Position numbers and translations under genes: made by a program. A stretch of 64,000 nt of DNA from Alteromonadaceae bacterium BrNp21-10 (lineage in GTDB: Bacteria > Pseudomonadota > Gammaproteobacteria > Enterobacterales > Alteromonadaceae): contig JAUHQD010000008.1 in assembly GCA_030418115.1 (NCBI GenBank), forward strand, positions 1 through 64,000. The letters are read 5' to 3'. The stretch's first letter is position 1. The number at the start of each line of letters is the position of its first letter. The notes below the pieces were generated by a model. It saw nothing but the letters and a program-made list of their open reading frames with translations, made no database searches and had not been told where the DNA came from. Of the stretch, positions 1-8,841 are shown piece by piece.

Positions 1-2
1 GA

Positions 3-107
3 TTTACGCTTAATTTACTGGCTGGATTGGTGGCTTATTGTCTTAAAGAGAATAAGCCATCCCTTAACCTGACTGACGTAGAGCGTTATTCTATGGTAAT
101 TGCTTAA
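3..107 (+). CDS. C-terminal tail of probable transposase (partial)
   Basis: An open frame enters from the left edge and ends with TAA at 105-107, giving 34 residues that include NLLAGLVAY and KENKPSLNL. A short hydrophobic Asn-Leu-x-Ala-Gly stretch followed by KPSLN reminds me of the C-terminus of IS982-type transposases. Support comes from the bases just after the stop: the 20-bp motif at 103-122 recurs, with few changes, at three other places in the window as an insertion sequence end-like repeat. The rest of the gene lies outside the window, so neither family nor intactness can be settled. It could also be the end of an unrelated gene. Confidence 0.45.
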   Translation, partial: FTLNLLAGLVAYCLKENKPSLNLTDVERYSMVIA

Positions 108-122
108 ACCGATCTCAGGTTA
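103..122. repeat. IS-end-like 20-bp motif, copy A
   Basis: The motif reads CTTAAACCGATCTCAGGTTA and overlaps the stop codon of the transposase tail. It matches copy B at 24367-24386 at 16 of 20 positions by hand count. Its position directly at the end of a probable transposase suggests that it is the terminal repeat of that element. Confidence 0.45.
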
Positions 123-123
123 A

Positions 124-1842
124 CTAAATACGCTTAGCCTGCATTTCCTTCACCGCATAATCGACAGCTCTGGCTGTAATCGCCATAAATGTCAGACTCG
201 GGTTCTGTACTGCCGATGAGCAGAAACTAGCGCCGTCGGTAACAAATAAATTCTTCACATCGTGACACTGGTTAAAGCCATTCAGGATGGAATCTTTAGG
301 ATCCCGTCCCATACGTGCGGTACCCACTTCATGGATAGCAATACCTGGTGGTCTGTCAGTAGTGTTACTTTTGACGTTGGTTAAACCTGCGGCTTTAAGC
401 ATTTTCTCGCCTTCCACGGCTGCCGCTTCCATCATGGCTTTTTCATTGTCAGTATAATTGACGTCAAAATGTAACTGCGGGATCCCCCACTTATCTTTCA
501 ACGTTGGGTGCAAACTCACCTGATTCTCATAGCGAGGTAGCATTTCCCCTTGAGCAGAAATTCCAAACTTCCACTTGCCGCCATTACGAATGCGTTGTTT
601 AAAGTCAGCACCAATACCATCTTCATGCTGCTGCCCCACCCAATTTTCACGATAAGCTCCACCGGAAAATGCAAAACCACGTAAAAATGGCCGTGATTTG
701 TCTGGTTTATAGTAAAAATTCGGAATGTAGATACCAGTAGGACGACGACCAGAGAAGTAATCTTCTTCAAAGCCCTCGATATCACCGGACACCTTGGCGT
801 TATAATTGTGATCCATCAAATAATGACCCAATACGCCAGATGAATTAGCAATACCATTAGGGAAATGGGTCGATTTAGAGTTCAACATAATTTGCGTAGT
901 ACCCAAAGTTGAGGCACATAGGAACACCACTTTGGCAAAATACTCGCGCTCACTTAGGTCATCATTATCGATAACCCGCACGCCACTGACGCGACCTGTT
1001 TTGTCATCATAAATTAAACTATGTACCACACTATTTGGTGCGACTTCTAAATTACCAGTGGCGACGGCCGCCGGTAACGTAGAACTTTGCGTAGAGAAGT
1101 AAGCACCAAAAGAACAACCACGATGACACTCGCTGCGGGCCATACACGGGCCACGGCCCTGGGCCAAATGATGGGGTTCAGGTTTAGTTAAATGAGCCGT
1201 ACGTCCCATAATCATGCTGCGTCCTGGAAACTGTTTCTCAATCGCCGCTTTGATGGCTTTTTCAGGGGCCATCATTTCAAAAGGGGGGATAAATTCACTA
1301 TTGGGTAATTGTTCTAAATTATCCGCCGCACCACTAATGCCTGCGTGACGCTCAACATGACTATACCAATTAGCCAAATCATCATGACGAATAGGCCAGT
1401 CGTTACCATACCCATCTAATTTATTGGCGTTAAAGTCATGATCACTTAAACGATAAGACTGACGATGCCATAACAGAGACTTACCGCCTAATTGATTAGC
1501 GCGGATCCAGCTAAAGGTGGTGTCTTTTTCCGTTGAATAGGGTAAATCTCGATCATTACCAAAGAAGTGCTTGGTCAGATCGTTAAAGGCATAACATTGT
1601 TGCTGGATCTGATGCTGGTCGTGGATCAGATTTTTATCAACATGAGTGCGATAAGGGGTTTCCCATGGAGCCTTTCCTTCACCGATATAGTCCTTTTGAT
1701 GCTCAACAACACGGCCACGTTCGATCATTAAGGTTTTCAAGCCACGTTCAGTAAACTCTTTAGCAGCCCAGCCGCCAGTGATGCCTGATCCAATAACAAT
1801 AGCATCATAAACTTTTTTACTTTCTTTAATATAAATACTCAT
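124..1842 (-). CDS. GMC-family FAD-dependent oxidoreductase, large subunit
   Basis: This is a 572-residue flavoprotein of the glucose-methanol-choline type. The dinucleotide-binding motif GSGITGG lies at about residues 18-24, and the C-terminal GMC domain carries IHEVGTARMG and the closing NPSLTFMAITARA. A cysteine-rich stretch (CMARSECHRGCSFG) lies mid-protein. I chose ATG 1842 because GGAG stands 7 bases before it; a longer reading would need a TTG at 1854 that lies inside that ribosome binding site. It has no signal peptide of its own. Its partner immediately upstream in the operon has a Tat signal, as in the periplasmic glucoside 3-dehydrogenase and gluconate 2-dehydrogenase complexes, where the small subunit carries the large one across the membrane. 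The substrate is probably a sugar or glycoside (inference). No cytochrome subunit is seen nearby. Confidence 0.85.
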   Translation of the reverse strand: MSIYIKESKKVYDAIVIGSGITGGWAAKEFTERGLKTLMIERGRVVEHQKDYIGEGKAPWETPYRTHVDKNLIHDQHQIQQQCYAFNDLTKHFFGNDRDLPYSTEKDTTFSWIRANQLGGKSLLWHRQSYRLSDHDFNANKLDGYGNDWPIRHDDLANWYSHVERHAGISGAADNLEQLPNSEFIPPFEMMAPEKAIKAAIEKQFPGRSMIMGRTAHLTKPEPHHLAQGRGPCMARSECHRGCSFGAYFSTQSSTLPAAVATGNLEVAPNSVVHSLIYDDKTGRVSGVRVIDNDDLSEREYFAKVVFLCASTLGTTQIMLNSKSTHFPNGIANSSGVLGHYLMDHNYNAKVSGDIEGFEEDYFSGRRPTGIYIPNFYYKPDKSRPFLRGFAFSGGAYRENWVGQQHEDGIGADFKQRIRNGGKWKFGISAQGEMLPRYENQVSLHPTLKDKWGIPQLHFDVNYTDNEKAMMEAAAVEGEKMLKAAGLTNVKSNTTDRPPGIAIHEVGTARMGRDPKDSILNGFNQCHDVKNLFVTDGASFCSSAVQNPSLTFMAITARAVDYAVKEMQAKRI

Positions 1843-1925
1843 TTCACACTCCAACCGTGCCTAATGGAAAACGTGCTAGGCAAACGGCTTATAACAACTT
1901 AAAAAGAAACTCATTGCCTAAAGGC

Positions 1926-2540
1926 TTAGTAATAAGCCAATGAACCCCATGGCTTGCCAACTTCATCGAAGGGTACTTCACCTCTAAATCCACCGGGTAT
2001 CGCCTGATAGGCCAACTCTTGAGTCGCCCCTACTTCAGAGGTGTAATAACCAAAGCAAATTAAGGTTTTGAGAAACTTGAACTGCTGACGATCGGTTTGA
2101 TCAAAATTACCTTCGCCCAGCTCCATGCGAGTAAGTAGCTTTATCTGCTGTTCATTGCTTAATTTAGAAAAGTTATTATTGAAACTTTTTTCTGCGGCTT
2201 GCTGCACACGAGCCAATACTGCTACGACTTGTTGCTGCTCTGCTGGGGAAAAACAATGATAAAGCTGGTTATCGATAAAACCGTGAACACCAACTTCGCC
2301 GGCACCCGGGGTATCCGTGCGTGGGATCACTACATTACATATGTGTTGTAACAAGCTCATTTGCGATGAATTAAATAGCGCAGGGGTATTACTTGCGGCT
2401 GGCTCATATGCCATGGCAACCGCCAAACCATTATTAGCCAATAATCCAGCGGCAGCGGCGCCACCGACAAATCGTGTCATATCTTTTAAAAATTGACGGC
2501 GATCGGTTTTCTCTAGGATAGTATTTTCATTTTTGTTCAT
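1926..2540 (-). CDS. Gluconate 2-dehydrogenase subunit 3-like protein, Tat-exported
   Basis: This 204-residue protein begins with a twin-arginine signal (DRRQFLKDM, then a hydrophobic Ala/Gly-rich stretch up to about residue 45). The rest fits the small 'subunit 3' family that accompanies GMC flavoproteins: a helical domain with the conserved VIPRTDTPGAGEVGVHGFID segment. It is the first gene of a two-gene operon with the GMC enzyme, 83 bases apart. Its likely job is to stabilise the flavoprotein and export the folded complex through Tat. Its closest functional parallel is the glucoside 3-dehydrogenase small subunit; that assignment rests on architecture and context only. Confidence 0.82.
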   Translation of the reverse strand: MNKNENTILEKTDRRQFLKDMTRFVGGAAAAGLLANNGLAVAMAYEPAASNTPALFNSSQMSLLQHICNVVIPRTDTPGAGEVGVHGFIDNQLYHCFSPAEQQQVVAVLARVQQAAEKSFNNNFSKLSNEQQIKLLTRMELGEGNFDQTDRQQFKFLKTLICFGYYTSEVGATQELAYQAIPGGFRGEVPFDEVGKPWGSLAYY

Positions 2541-2720
2541 ATTTTCTCTCTACTTTTACCAAGGGTATTTAACACCCTCAGAGCGTGCCGATCTTTATAA
2601 CGTAAATTACCAAGAGTAAATATCAAGAAATAGGCAAATTGCGGCAGTTAACCGGCAGAGTTCGAAAGTAAACGATTTCAGAGAGATCCTTAAGCCATCA
2701 ATGCCAATGCAAAGCTGGAT

Positions 2721-3146
2721 TTAATGCTTTTGCCAATAACGCTGCATTTGCAAAAATAGAAATGACGCCGACCATGTTATTAACACCAACCCCGTGAGCG
2801 ACTCAATACCCACGAGGAAACGCAATCCGCCGATTGGTGTAATATCACCAAAGCCGAGAGTAGTGAATGTGGTAAACGAAAGATATACACAATCAAGTAA
2901 ACTGCCATCAAATTGCCCCAACAACTGCCCAAATTCGTGACTATGGTGTAAAGCATAATAGGCAAAAGCAAATACCCATACTTCGGCGGCATGGGCAATT
3001 AAACAAATAAATACACCGATTAATATTTTCACCCGATGAGGAAGGGTTATGGTTGGCAAATGCTGAGACAATTGATTTAGAAATTCAAAATGCAGCACCA
3101 CTGCCGTTGCTACCACCCCAATATTAATCAGCGTTAGCAACAACAT
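2721..3146 (-). CDS. Two-helix potassium channel family protein
   Basis: This is a small membrane protein with an N-terminal membrane helix, another near VFICLIAHAAEVWVFAFAYYA, a pore loop and a final helix. The pore carries the selectivity-filter-like signature TTFTTLGFGDITPIGG. There is no cytoplasmic regulatory domain. I placed the start at ATG 3146, 2 bases after the stop of the upstream acetyltransferase gene, which suggests translational coupling. A longer reading from 3191 would add 15 polar residues and overlap that gene by 44 bases. TTLGFGD rather than TVGYGD leaves ion selectivity open. Confidence 0.75.
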   Translation of the reverse strand: MLLLTLINIGVVATAVVLHFEFLNQLSQHLPTITLPHRVKILIGVFICLIAHAAEVWVFAFAYYALHHSHEFGQLLGQFDGSLLDCVYLSFTTFTTLGFGDITPIGGLRFLVGIESLTGLVLITWSASFLFLQMQRYWQKH

Positions 3147-3147
3147 A

Positions 3148-3633
3148 TTAAAGGGGTTTTTCCCAAAACACGGCATGCCCCATTTTTTCATCTAAGGCAT
3201 AACCAGCAAAGCCATATTTTAAATAAGCTTGTTGCGCGATGTGATTACCGGTCAGCACTTCTAGAGTAACTTTGCAGGCACCGCGATCCTTTGCCTCCGC
3301 CTCTACTTTTTCTAACAGGCGCTGACTTAAGCCAGCACCTCGATGCCCCGGCATAACGGCTAAATCATGAATATTCACCAGCGGCTTGCCCTTAAATGTA
3401 GAAAATCCCATAAAGCAATTGGCTAAACCAGCCGGTTTACTGTCGACATAACACAAAATAGAAAAAGCCCCTGGTACTTGAGCAAGTTCACTTACCAATC
3501 GCCCCTGTACTTCAGTGCTAATGCCATTACCTCCCCCCATAGGGTCAAGGGCATATTGATGTAACAGATGTACAATGTCTTTTGCATGCTGTGGATTTTG
3601 GTAGTCAGCAACTGTCACCTGAACTGTAGCCAT
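3148..3633 (-). CDS. GNAT-family N-acetyltransferase
   Basis: This 161-residue protein shows the GNAT fold. The acetyl-CoA loop is at HRGAGLSQRLLEKVEAEAKDRG, preceded by the strand NIHDLAVMPG and followed by VTLEVLTGNHIAQQAYLKYGF. The substrate cannot be told from the sequence. A ribosome binding site (AGGAAA) lies a few bases before ATG 3633. It is the first gene of a probable two-gene unit with the ion channel that begins directly after its stop. Confidence 0.85.
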   Translation of the reverse strand: MATVQVTVADYQNPQHAKDIVHLLHQYALDPMGGGNGISTEVQGRLVSELAQVPGAFSILCYVDSKPAGLANCFMGFSTFKGKPLVNIHDLAVMPGHRGAGLSQRLLEKVEAEAKDRGACKVTLEVLTGNHIAQQAYLKYGFAGYALDEKMGHAVFWEKPL

Positions 3634-3995
3634 AGGTTTCCTTAAAGGAGAGATATTTAACGAGTAAATAGATTCGTTTATTTATGAGATCACTATATCT
3701 TGGAATCAAAATTGATGCATTAGCACATTATTTAATAAATACTTGGAGAGGAGAATTATAATCCTCAGTTCGACTATCACCTGTCCACTTCAATCTATTT
3801 CAAAGAGGAAATACCCGCTCATTTAGCAAGGCCAAAGTTGCTGCAATGGTTAGTTCTTAGTACCACAGCATAACCACCAGTACACATTGCTCACAAACTC
3901 ATAGTTTCTAAAAAAGATGCAATAGTTTCCCTCCTCAACTGGTGTTATTTTAACCAACATAAAAATTCATCATTAAATCAAAGGAATGAACCTGC
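3634..3995. other. Intergenic region with one short palindrome
   Basis: This 362-base AT-rich gap separates the divergent acetyltransferase and TIM-barrel genes and must hold both promoters. The only structure I see is a 5-bp stem at 3748-3766 (GAGGA and TCCTC) around an AT-rich loop that is itself nearly palindromic. The ribosome binding site AAAGGAA for the TIM-barrel gene lies at its right end. I see no ORF, tRNA or long repeat. Confidence 0.4.
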
Positions 3996-4889
3996 ATGAA
4001 TCGCAGAAATTTTATTCAACGCACCGGCCTGCTAGGGCTCAGTAGTCTTCTTTCAGCACCTCACTTATCTTGGGCCAGCAACAGTAAGTTTAAAATGGGC
4101 TACCAACTTTATAGCGTTAACGATGAGATGAAAAAAGATCCCATATTGGTGCTCAAGGCGCTAAAAGCCATTGGCTATGAAGATCTTGAAATTTTCGGCT
4201 TTAATAGTGCGCAAAATAGTATTTACGGTTACAAACCATCCCAATTCAAATCCATACTCAACGACCTTGGTATGACCGCATCGAGTGGTCACTACGGATT
4301 TTCGTCCTATTTGCATAAGTCATCTGACGAACTACTGCACTTTGTTGATCAATGTATCGCCGCCGCTCATGATATGGGTTCACGTTATATTACTTGGCCT
4401 TGGATTGCCCCACCCCAGAGAACCATCGATAATTTTAAACACATGGCGAAACTACTAAATATCATTGGCGAGCGCGTCAATGCAGCGGGGCTTGGCTTTG
4501 CATATCACAATCACGGATTCGAATTTGAAGATCATAACGGCCAAAACGGCTTCGATATTATTTTAAATGAAACAGACCCTGCGCTGGTCAAATTACAGAT
4601 GGATATGTATTGGGTAATGCGATCATCCACAATGACACCTAAGCAATTAATTGCGCAACAGCCAGGACGTTATGTGATGTGGCATATAAAAGACATGGAC
4701 GCCGTAACCGAGGACTATGCCGAACTAGGGCAAGGTGTAATCGACTATACAAAACTATTGCCCGACCCCATACAATCTGGACTCGAATTCTATTTCTTAG
4801 AACAAGGCGGTAATTTCGCCAACAATTCTATTCAAAGTGCGGCTACTAGCGCCAAGTACTTTAAGCAGTATTTACAAACATATTTGTGA
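3996..4889 (+). CDS. Sugar phosphate isomerase/epimerase-like TIM barrel, Tat-exported
   Basis: The 297-residue protein has a twin-arginine signal at its start (MNRRNFIQRTGLLGL, cleavage probably after about residue 28 at SWA). A xylose-isomerase-like TIM barrel follows. Metal-site segments visible are AYHNHGFEFE, KLQMDMYW, WHIKDMD and the final FLEQGG. Periplasmic members of this family act on 3-keto sugars or isomerise sugars. Its nearness to the GMC/subunit 3 pair suggests a shared route for oxidising a glycoside at C3 and then cleaving or isomerising it (inference). It is divergent from those genes, so co-regulation is not proven. Confidence 0.75.
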   Translation: MNRRNFIQRTGLLGLSSLLSAPHLSWASNSKFKMGYQLYSVNDEMKKDPILVLKALKAIGYEDLEIFGFNSAQNSIYGYKPSQFKSILNDLGMTASSGHYGFSSYLHKSSDELLHFVDQCIAAAHDMGSRYITWPWIAPPQRTIDNFKHMAKLLNIIGERVNAAGLGFAYHNHGFEFEDHNGQNGFDIILNETDPALVKLQMDMYWVMRSSTMTPKQLIAQQPGRYVMWHIKDMDAVTEDYAELGQGVIDYTKLLPDPIQSGLEFYFLEQGGNFANNSIQSAATSAKYFKQYLQTYL

Positions 4890-5040
4890 TATTAATAAAC
4901 TTCTTGGCAATAAATCGTATTATTGCCTCTCCAAACCTTTTTACACTGTATCGATACATGGCGAGTTCACATTTCGCAAGGTAGTATTCTTTGCAAAGTC
5001 TTAATAATAATTTGCTATGACACTAGGGGAAGTTTGGCAT

Positions 5041-5436
5041 ATGAGAAAACTATCAATTTTAATCTTAGTTGGTATCGCCTTATTGCAATGGCCTGCTTTT
5101 GCCCAAGCGATATCGCTACAAGAGGCTTACGAAAGTCAAAAAAGTAATATTCAGGTTAAAGGCAGCGGCATCGTTGTTCGTATTTTAAGCGATGATAATC
5201 AAGGTTCTCGTCATCAAAAATTTATTCTGAAATTGTCATCAGGCCAAACCATTTTAATCACTCATAATATTGACCTTGCTCCTAGAATCAACTCAATTGC
5301 AAATGGTGATATGGTCCAATTTTATGGCGAGTACGAATGGAACAGCAAAGGTGGTGTAATACATTGGACTCATCATGATCCAAATAAACACCACGTGAAT
5401 GGCTGGCTAAAACATAAAGGCAACATTTACCAATAG
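5041..5436 (+). CDS. DUF3465 family protein, exported
   Basis: The 131-residue protein starts with a signal peptide (MRKLSILILVG to about AFAQA). The mature part looks like a small OB-fold-type domain. The family's hallmark segments are visible: VVRILSDDNQGSRHQKFI, LITHNIDLAPR, and GEYEWNSKGGVIHWTHHDP. The function is unknown; I recognise it only as DUF3465. ATG 5041 is preferred over an upstream in-frame start because GGGGAA lies about 11 bases before it and the signal peptide begins there. It stands alone on the plus strand. Confidence 0.78.
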   Translation: MRKLSILILVGIALLQWPAFAQAISLQEAYESQKSNIQVKGSGIVVRILSDDNQGSRHQKFILKLSSGQTILITHNIDLAPRINSIANGDMVQFYGEYEWNSKGGVIHWTHHDPNKHHVNGWLKHKGNIYQ

Positions 5437-5528
5437 CTTTATAATAAATGAATTATGCTACGGTTAAACTCGCGAGCCTGCAGCCAAGGCGATCCTAAAA
5501 TGCACAACAATTCTAATTGCTGGTATAT

Positions 5529-5819
5529 GTGACTATTAAAATTCAAAATATATCCGAACCCGAGGTCACCTGCTCAAATTGTCAGGCTTGTTGCTGTCGG
5601 TTAGAGGTGATGATTATTAGCAACACCGGTGTTCCCGAACAGCATATTGCTGTTGATCAATGGGGCGGTGAAACCATGCTGCGTCTTGAAGATGGATGGT
5701 GCTCGGCACTAGATCGAGATACTTATCTGTGTACCATTTATGAAAACCGCCCTTGGATTTGCCGAGAATTTGAAATGGGTTCTTATCAATGTATTGATGA
5801 GAGAAAATTACTGCTTTGA
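5529..5819 (+). CDS. YkgJ-type cysteine-cluster protein
   Basis: This protein of about 96 residues has the pattern CSNCQACCC near the start and C...YENRPWICREFEMGSYQC near the end, typical of the small zinc or iron-sulfur cluster proteins of the YkgJ/CxxCxxCC type. Such proteins bind a metal through these cysteines, but their role is unclear. The start is uncertain: GTG 5529 and TTG 5517 are both possible and neither has a good ribosome binding site. It converges on the complex I operon. Confidence 0.65.
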   Translation: MTIKIQNISEPEVTCSNCQACCCRLEVMIISNTGVPEQHIAVDQWGGETMLRLEDGWCSALDRDTYLCTIYENRPWICREFEMGSYQCIDERKLLL

Positions 5820-5920
5820 ATTAGCAGGAGTTTCCATGAATGCGCAGCATGGAGCCACGTGAAAAAGAGCATGAACGCCAGTGGCGTAGTCAATAACAAT
5901 ACTAGTCCCAGCGCTAAGCA

Positions 5921-7378
5921 CTAGCCCACCCCCAACACCGCCCGCAATTCATTACCTAGTAATCCCGGTAACAAACCTAATACCAGCAAACTGGCAGCCA
6001 CCACCGTTATCCAGATATTTGTAACTAACGCTTTAGGAGCTGACAGGGTTGAATTTTCCAGTGGAGCAAACAGCGCGAATATTACGCGTAAGTAGTAGTA
6101 CAGGCCGACTGCGCTGCCGACAATCATCGCGGTCACTAACCACCAAGCCGATAACTTAATCGCCAAGGTGAGTAGATAGAATTTACCGATAAAGCCCACC
6201 GTAATCGGCATACCCGCTAAGGATAAAAATGCCAATGCCATGATGGTCGCTAACCATGGATGTTGCCAGAATAAGCCTTGGAGCTGGGGCAATTCGTCAA
6301 GATCATGTTGGTCGTCAAAACGTGACAACAAAGTCAGTACTGCAAAAATTAATATAGAAGCAATTAAATAGGCAAGTAAGTAATAACTAGCACCTTCAAG
6401 CACTAAACTATGATCAATATCTATGGCGATAATGCCAGCTACTAAAATGTACCCCATGTGGGCTATAGCTGAATAAGCCATTAAACGCTTAATACTTTGT
6501 TGCTGTAATGCTAACCAGTTGCCTAATAACATGCTGGCTATGGCCATCCACGTCAACATGCGAATCAGGTCTGCTTCAAAATCTTGTGGGATGATCAAAA
6601 TTAGTTTAATTAAAATCGCGAAGACTGCGGTTTTTGAAAGGCTGGTCAGGAATAACGTCGAGTTGACTGGTGCGCCTTGGTACACATCTGGTGTCCAAAA
6701 ATGTAGTGGCACTAACGACAACTTAAACGCCAATCCCGCAATCACTAATACAAAACCACTTTTCGCCAACAACGACATAGCACCGCCATTAGGCATTTGC
6801 ATTAGCTCGCTTAATACCAGCGAACCACTTGTGGCATATAAAAAGGCCAAACCTAATAACAATACGCTAGTGGCCGCGCCGGATAGCAGCAAATACTTAA
6901 TGGCACCTTCTAACGCCAAGCGGCGCTCGCGGTTATAGGCCAGCATAGCCAACATCGATAAGCCCATTAATTCCAATCCCAACAACAGCGATGCCACATG
7001 GCTAGCCATCGTCAGCAACATACCGCCTAAACAGGAGAGCAGCAGTAATAGATAAAATTCTTCGGCCGCTTCGGTACTGGGCATTTTCGAATAACTGCCC
7101 ATGTACACGCCTTGCAATAACGCCACCGACAGACTGACAAACAACAGTAAAATGGAGAAAAAGCCACCTACAGGCTCATACTCAAACAGCAGGGTAATGG
7201 ACTGCACCCCAACCGGAAACTGCCAGATTAGTGCGACTGCGGCGGCGATCAGCGTCACAACACATATGCCTTGTGCTAGTTTAGGTTGGCGTCGCCACGC
7301 AGCTTGTAGCAGTAATAGGATGATCCCAAGGCTGATGATCAGTACCGGTAGTAGCAACCAAAGTTCATGAAAACTCAT
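5921..7378 (-). CDS. nuoN: NADH-quinone oxidoreductase subunit N
   Basis: This is one of the three antiporter-like membrane subunits of complex I (485 residues, about 14 membrane helices). It is the last gene of the operon. Characteristic segments are KLSLVPLHFWTPDVYQGAP, with the proton-path lysine, and LMAYSAIAHMGYIL. It overlaps the stop region of nuoM. After its TAG stop the same frame stays open for about 40 codons and encodes a hydrophobic stretch (see findings). No strong terminator is visible behind it. Confidence 0.95.
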   Translation of the reverse strand: MSFHELWLLLPVLIISLGIILLLLQAAWRRQPKLAQGICVVTLIAAAVALIWQFPVGVQSITLLFEYEPVGGFFSILLLFVSLSVALLQGVYMGSYSKMPSTEAAEEFYLLLLLSCLGGMLLTMASHVASLLLGLELMGLSMLAMLAYNRERRLALEGAIKYLLLSGAATSVLLLGLAFLYATSGSLVLSELMQMPNGGAMSLLAKSGFVLVIAGLAFKLSLVPLHFWTPDVYQGAPVNSTLFLTSLSKTAVFAILIKLILIIPQDFEADLIRMLTWMAIASMLLGNWLALQQQSIKRLMAYSAIAHMGYILVAGIIAIDIDHSLVLEGASYYLLAYLIASILIFAVLTLLSRFDDQHDLDELPQLQGLFWQHPWLATIMALAFLSLAGMPITVGFIGKFYLLTLAIKLSAWWLVTAMIVGSAVGLYYYLRVIFALFAPLENSTLSAPKALVTNIWITVVAASLLVLGLLPGLLGNELRAVLGVG

Positions 7379-8841
7379 TATTGAACTCCTTTGCTAATAG
7401 CTAGCAGTTGCTGAATCACATCATTGGGAATATCTAAAATAAGATGTGGCTGTAAGCCAAAGTAAATAAGTGCCACCGCTAATAGCGAGGTATACACCAA
7501 TTCACGGCCATTTAAGTCCGCCACACTAGCACTGGCTGGGCCCTGAAATGCCCGTTGAAACAAATGCAATCCATACACCGCCGACAGCACAATGCCCAAG
7601 GTAGCGATAATGGTTAACACAGGGAATACCTGATAACTGCCAAGTAATGACAGCAACTCACCGTTAAAATTCGCCAATCCCGGCATACCAATACCTGCCA
7701 TCACAAAAATTAACGTCAGCGTTGCCATTTTCGGTGCAGTTTTCCACATACCGCCCATGTCACCTAATTCTCGACTGTGTAGTCGATGCTGGATCATACC
7801 GCCCATACTAAACAATGCAGCACTACTAATACCATGTGCGACGATGGTTAATATCGCGCCCTGAATCGCCACCTCATGCCAGCTAAACAAAGCAAGTAAT
7901 ACAAAGCCCATATGGCTAATGCTAGAATAAGCAACCAAACGTTTAAAATCCGTTTGGCTGTATGCCATAACGGCACCATAGACAATACTCACCACACCCA
8001 TGGTGACCGCTACCGGTGCAAATTCCACTGTTGCAGCAGGGAATAAAGGCAATACAAATCGAATCAGCCCATAGGCACCGGTTTTTAATAAAATTCCCGC
8101 CAACAACACGCTACCCGCAGTGGGCGCTTGGGTATGGGCATCGGGCAACCACGTATGCAGCGGCACCGAGGGTAACTTCACCGCAAAGGCCACAAAGAAT
8201 CCTAGCATTAGCCAGTATTGGGTACTTGGCGGTAGGTTTAATAGTTGTAGCGCTTGGGGGTTAAAACTCATCTCACCGGTCATATCTTGATGAATAAGTG
8301 CTAACGCAATAATCGAAATCAACATCAGCAAGCTACTGGCTTGAGTGAAGATAAAAAACTTAATCGCTGCATAGCGCCGCTTTTCATGACCCCAAATGAG
8401 GATCAATGCCGTCATGGGTAGTAGCATCACTTCCCAAAACAGAAAGAACAAAAACATATCCGCCGCTAAGAACACACCGACGATACCGGCCACGCTAAAC
8501 AGTAAATTGAAATGAAAGAATCCCTGCTTATCGTTAATCTCTCGCCAGGATACTGCCACGGCCAGTAACGCCAAGGCTAAGGTCAGCACAATAAGCAACA
8601 GCGCTAGGCCGTCTAACATCAGTGCAAAGTGGATATTAAAACGCGCAAACCAACTCCAACTGAGTTGCAGTGGCACCCCACTCTGTTGAGATTGCACACC
8701 TAACACTAGGGCGAATATTAGCAAGCCGAACAAGCTAATTAGTGACACCCAATTGCCGCTACCCGATTTTTTATTTTCCGCAAACCAAGCTAAGCCACCG
8801 GCAATTAGCGGTAACCAAATTAAGTAACTTAACGCCACCAT
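7378..8841 (-). CDS. nuoM: NADH-quinone oxidoreductase subunit M
   Basis: Antiporter-like membrane subunit of complex I, 487 residues, which pumps protons across the inner membrane. Visible signatures are FFLFWEVMLLPM with the conserved glutamate, AVKLPSVPLHTWLPDAHTQAP and LVAYSSISHMGFV. It overlaps nuoL by 13 bases and touches nuoN, as expected for a tightly coupled operon. Confidence 0.96.
   Translation of the reverse strand: MVALSYLIWLPLIAGGLAWFAENKKSGSGNWVSLISLFGLLIFALVLGVQSQQSGVPLQLSWSWFARFNIHFALMLDGLALLLIVLTLALALLAVAVSWREINDKQGFFHFNLLFSVAGIVGVFLAADMFLFFLFWEVMLLPMTALILIWGHEKRRYAAIKFFIFTQASSLLMLISIIALALIHQDMTGEMSFNPQALQLLNLPPSTQYWLMLGFFVAFAVKLPSVPLHTWLPDAHTQAPTAGSVLLAGILLKTGAYGLIRFVLPLFPAATVEFAPVAVTMGVVSIVYGAVMAYSQTDFKRLVAYSSISHMGFVLLALFSWHEVAIQGAILTIVAHGISSAALFSMGGMIQHRLHSRELGDMGGMWKTAPKMATLTLIFVMAGIGMPGLANFNGELLSLLGSYQVFPVLTIIATLGIVLSAVYGLHLFQRAFQGPASASVADLNGRELVYTSLLAVALIYFGLQPHLILDIPNDVIQQLLAISKGVQ

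Noticed and set aside
3740-3790. tRNA-like look of the stem with a following GTTCGACT
   Set aside because: The T-arm stem does not pair and no cloverleaf can be built.
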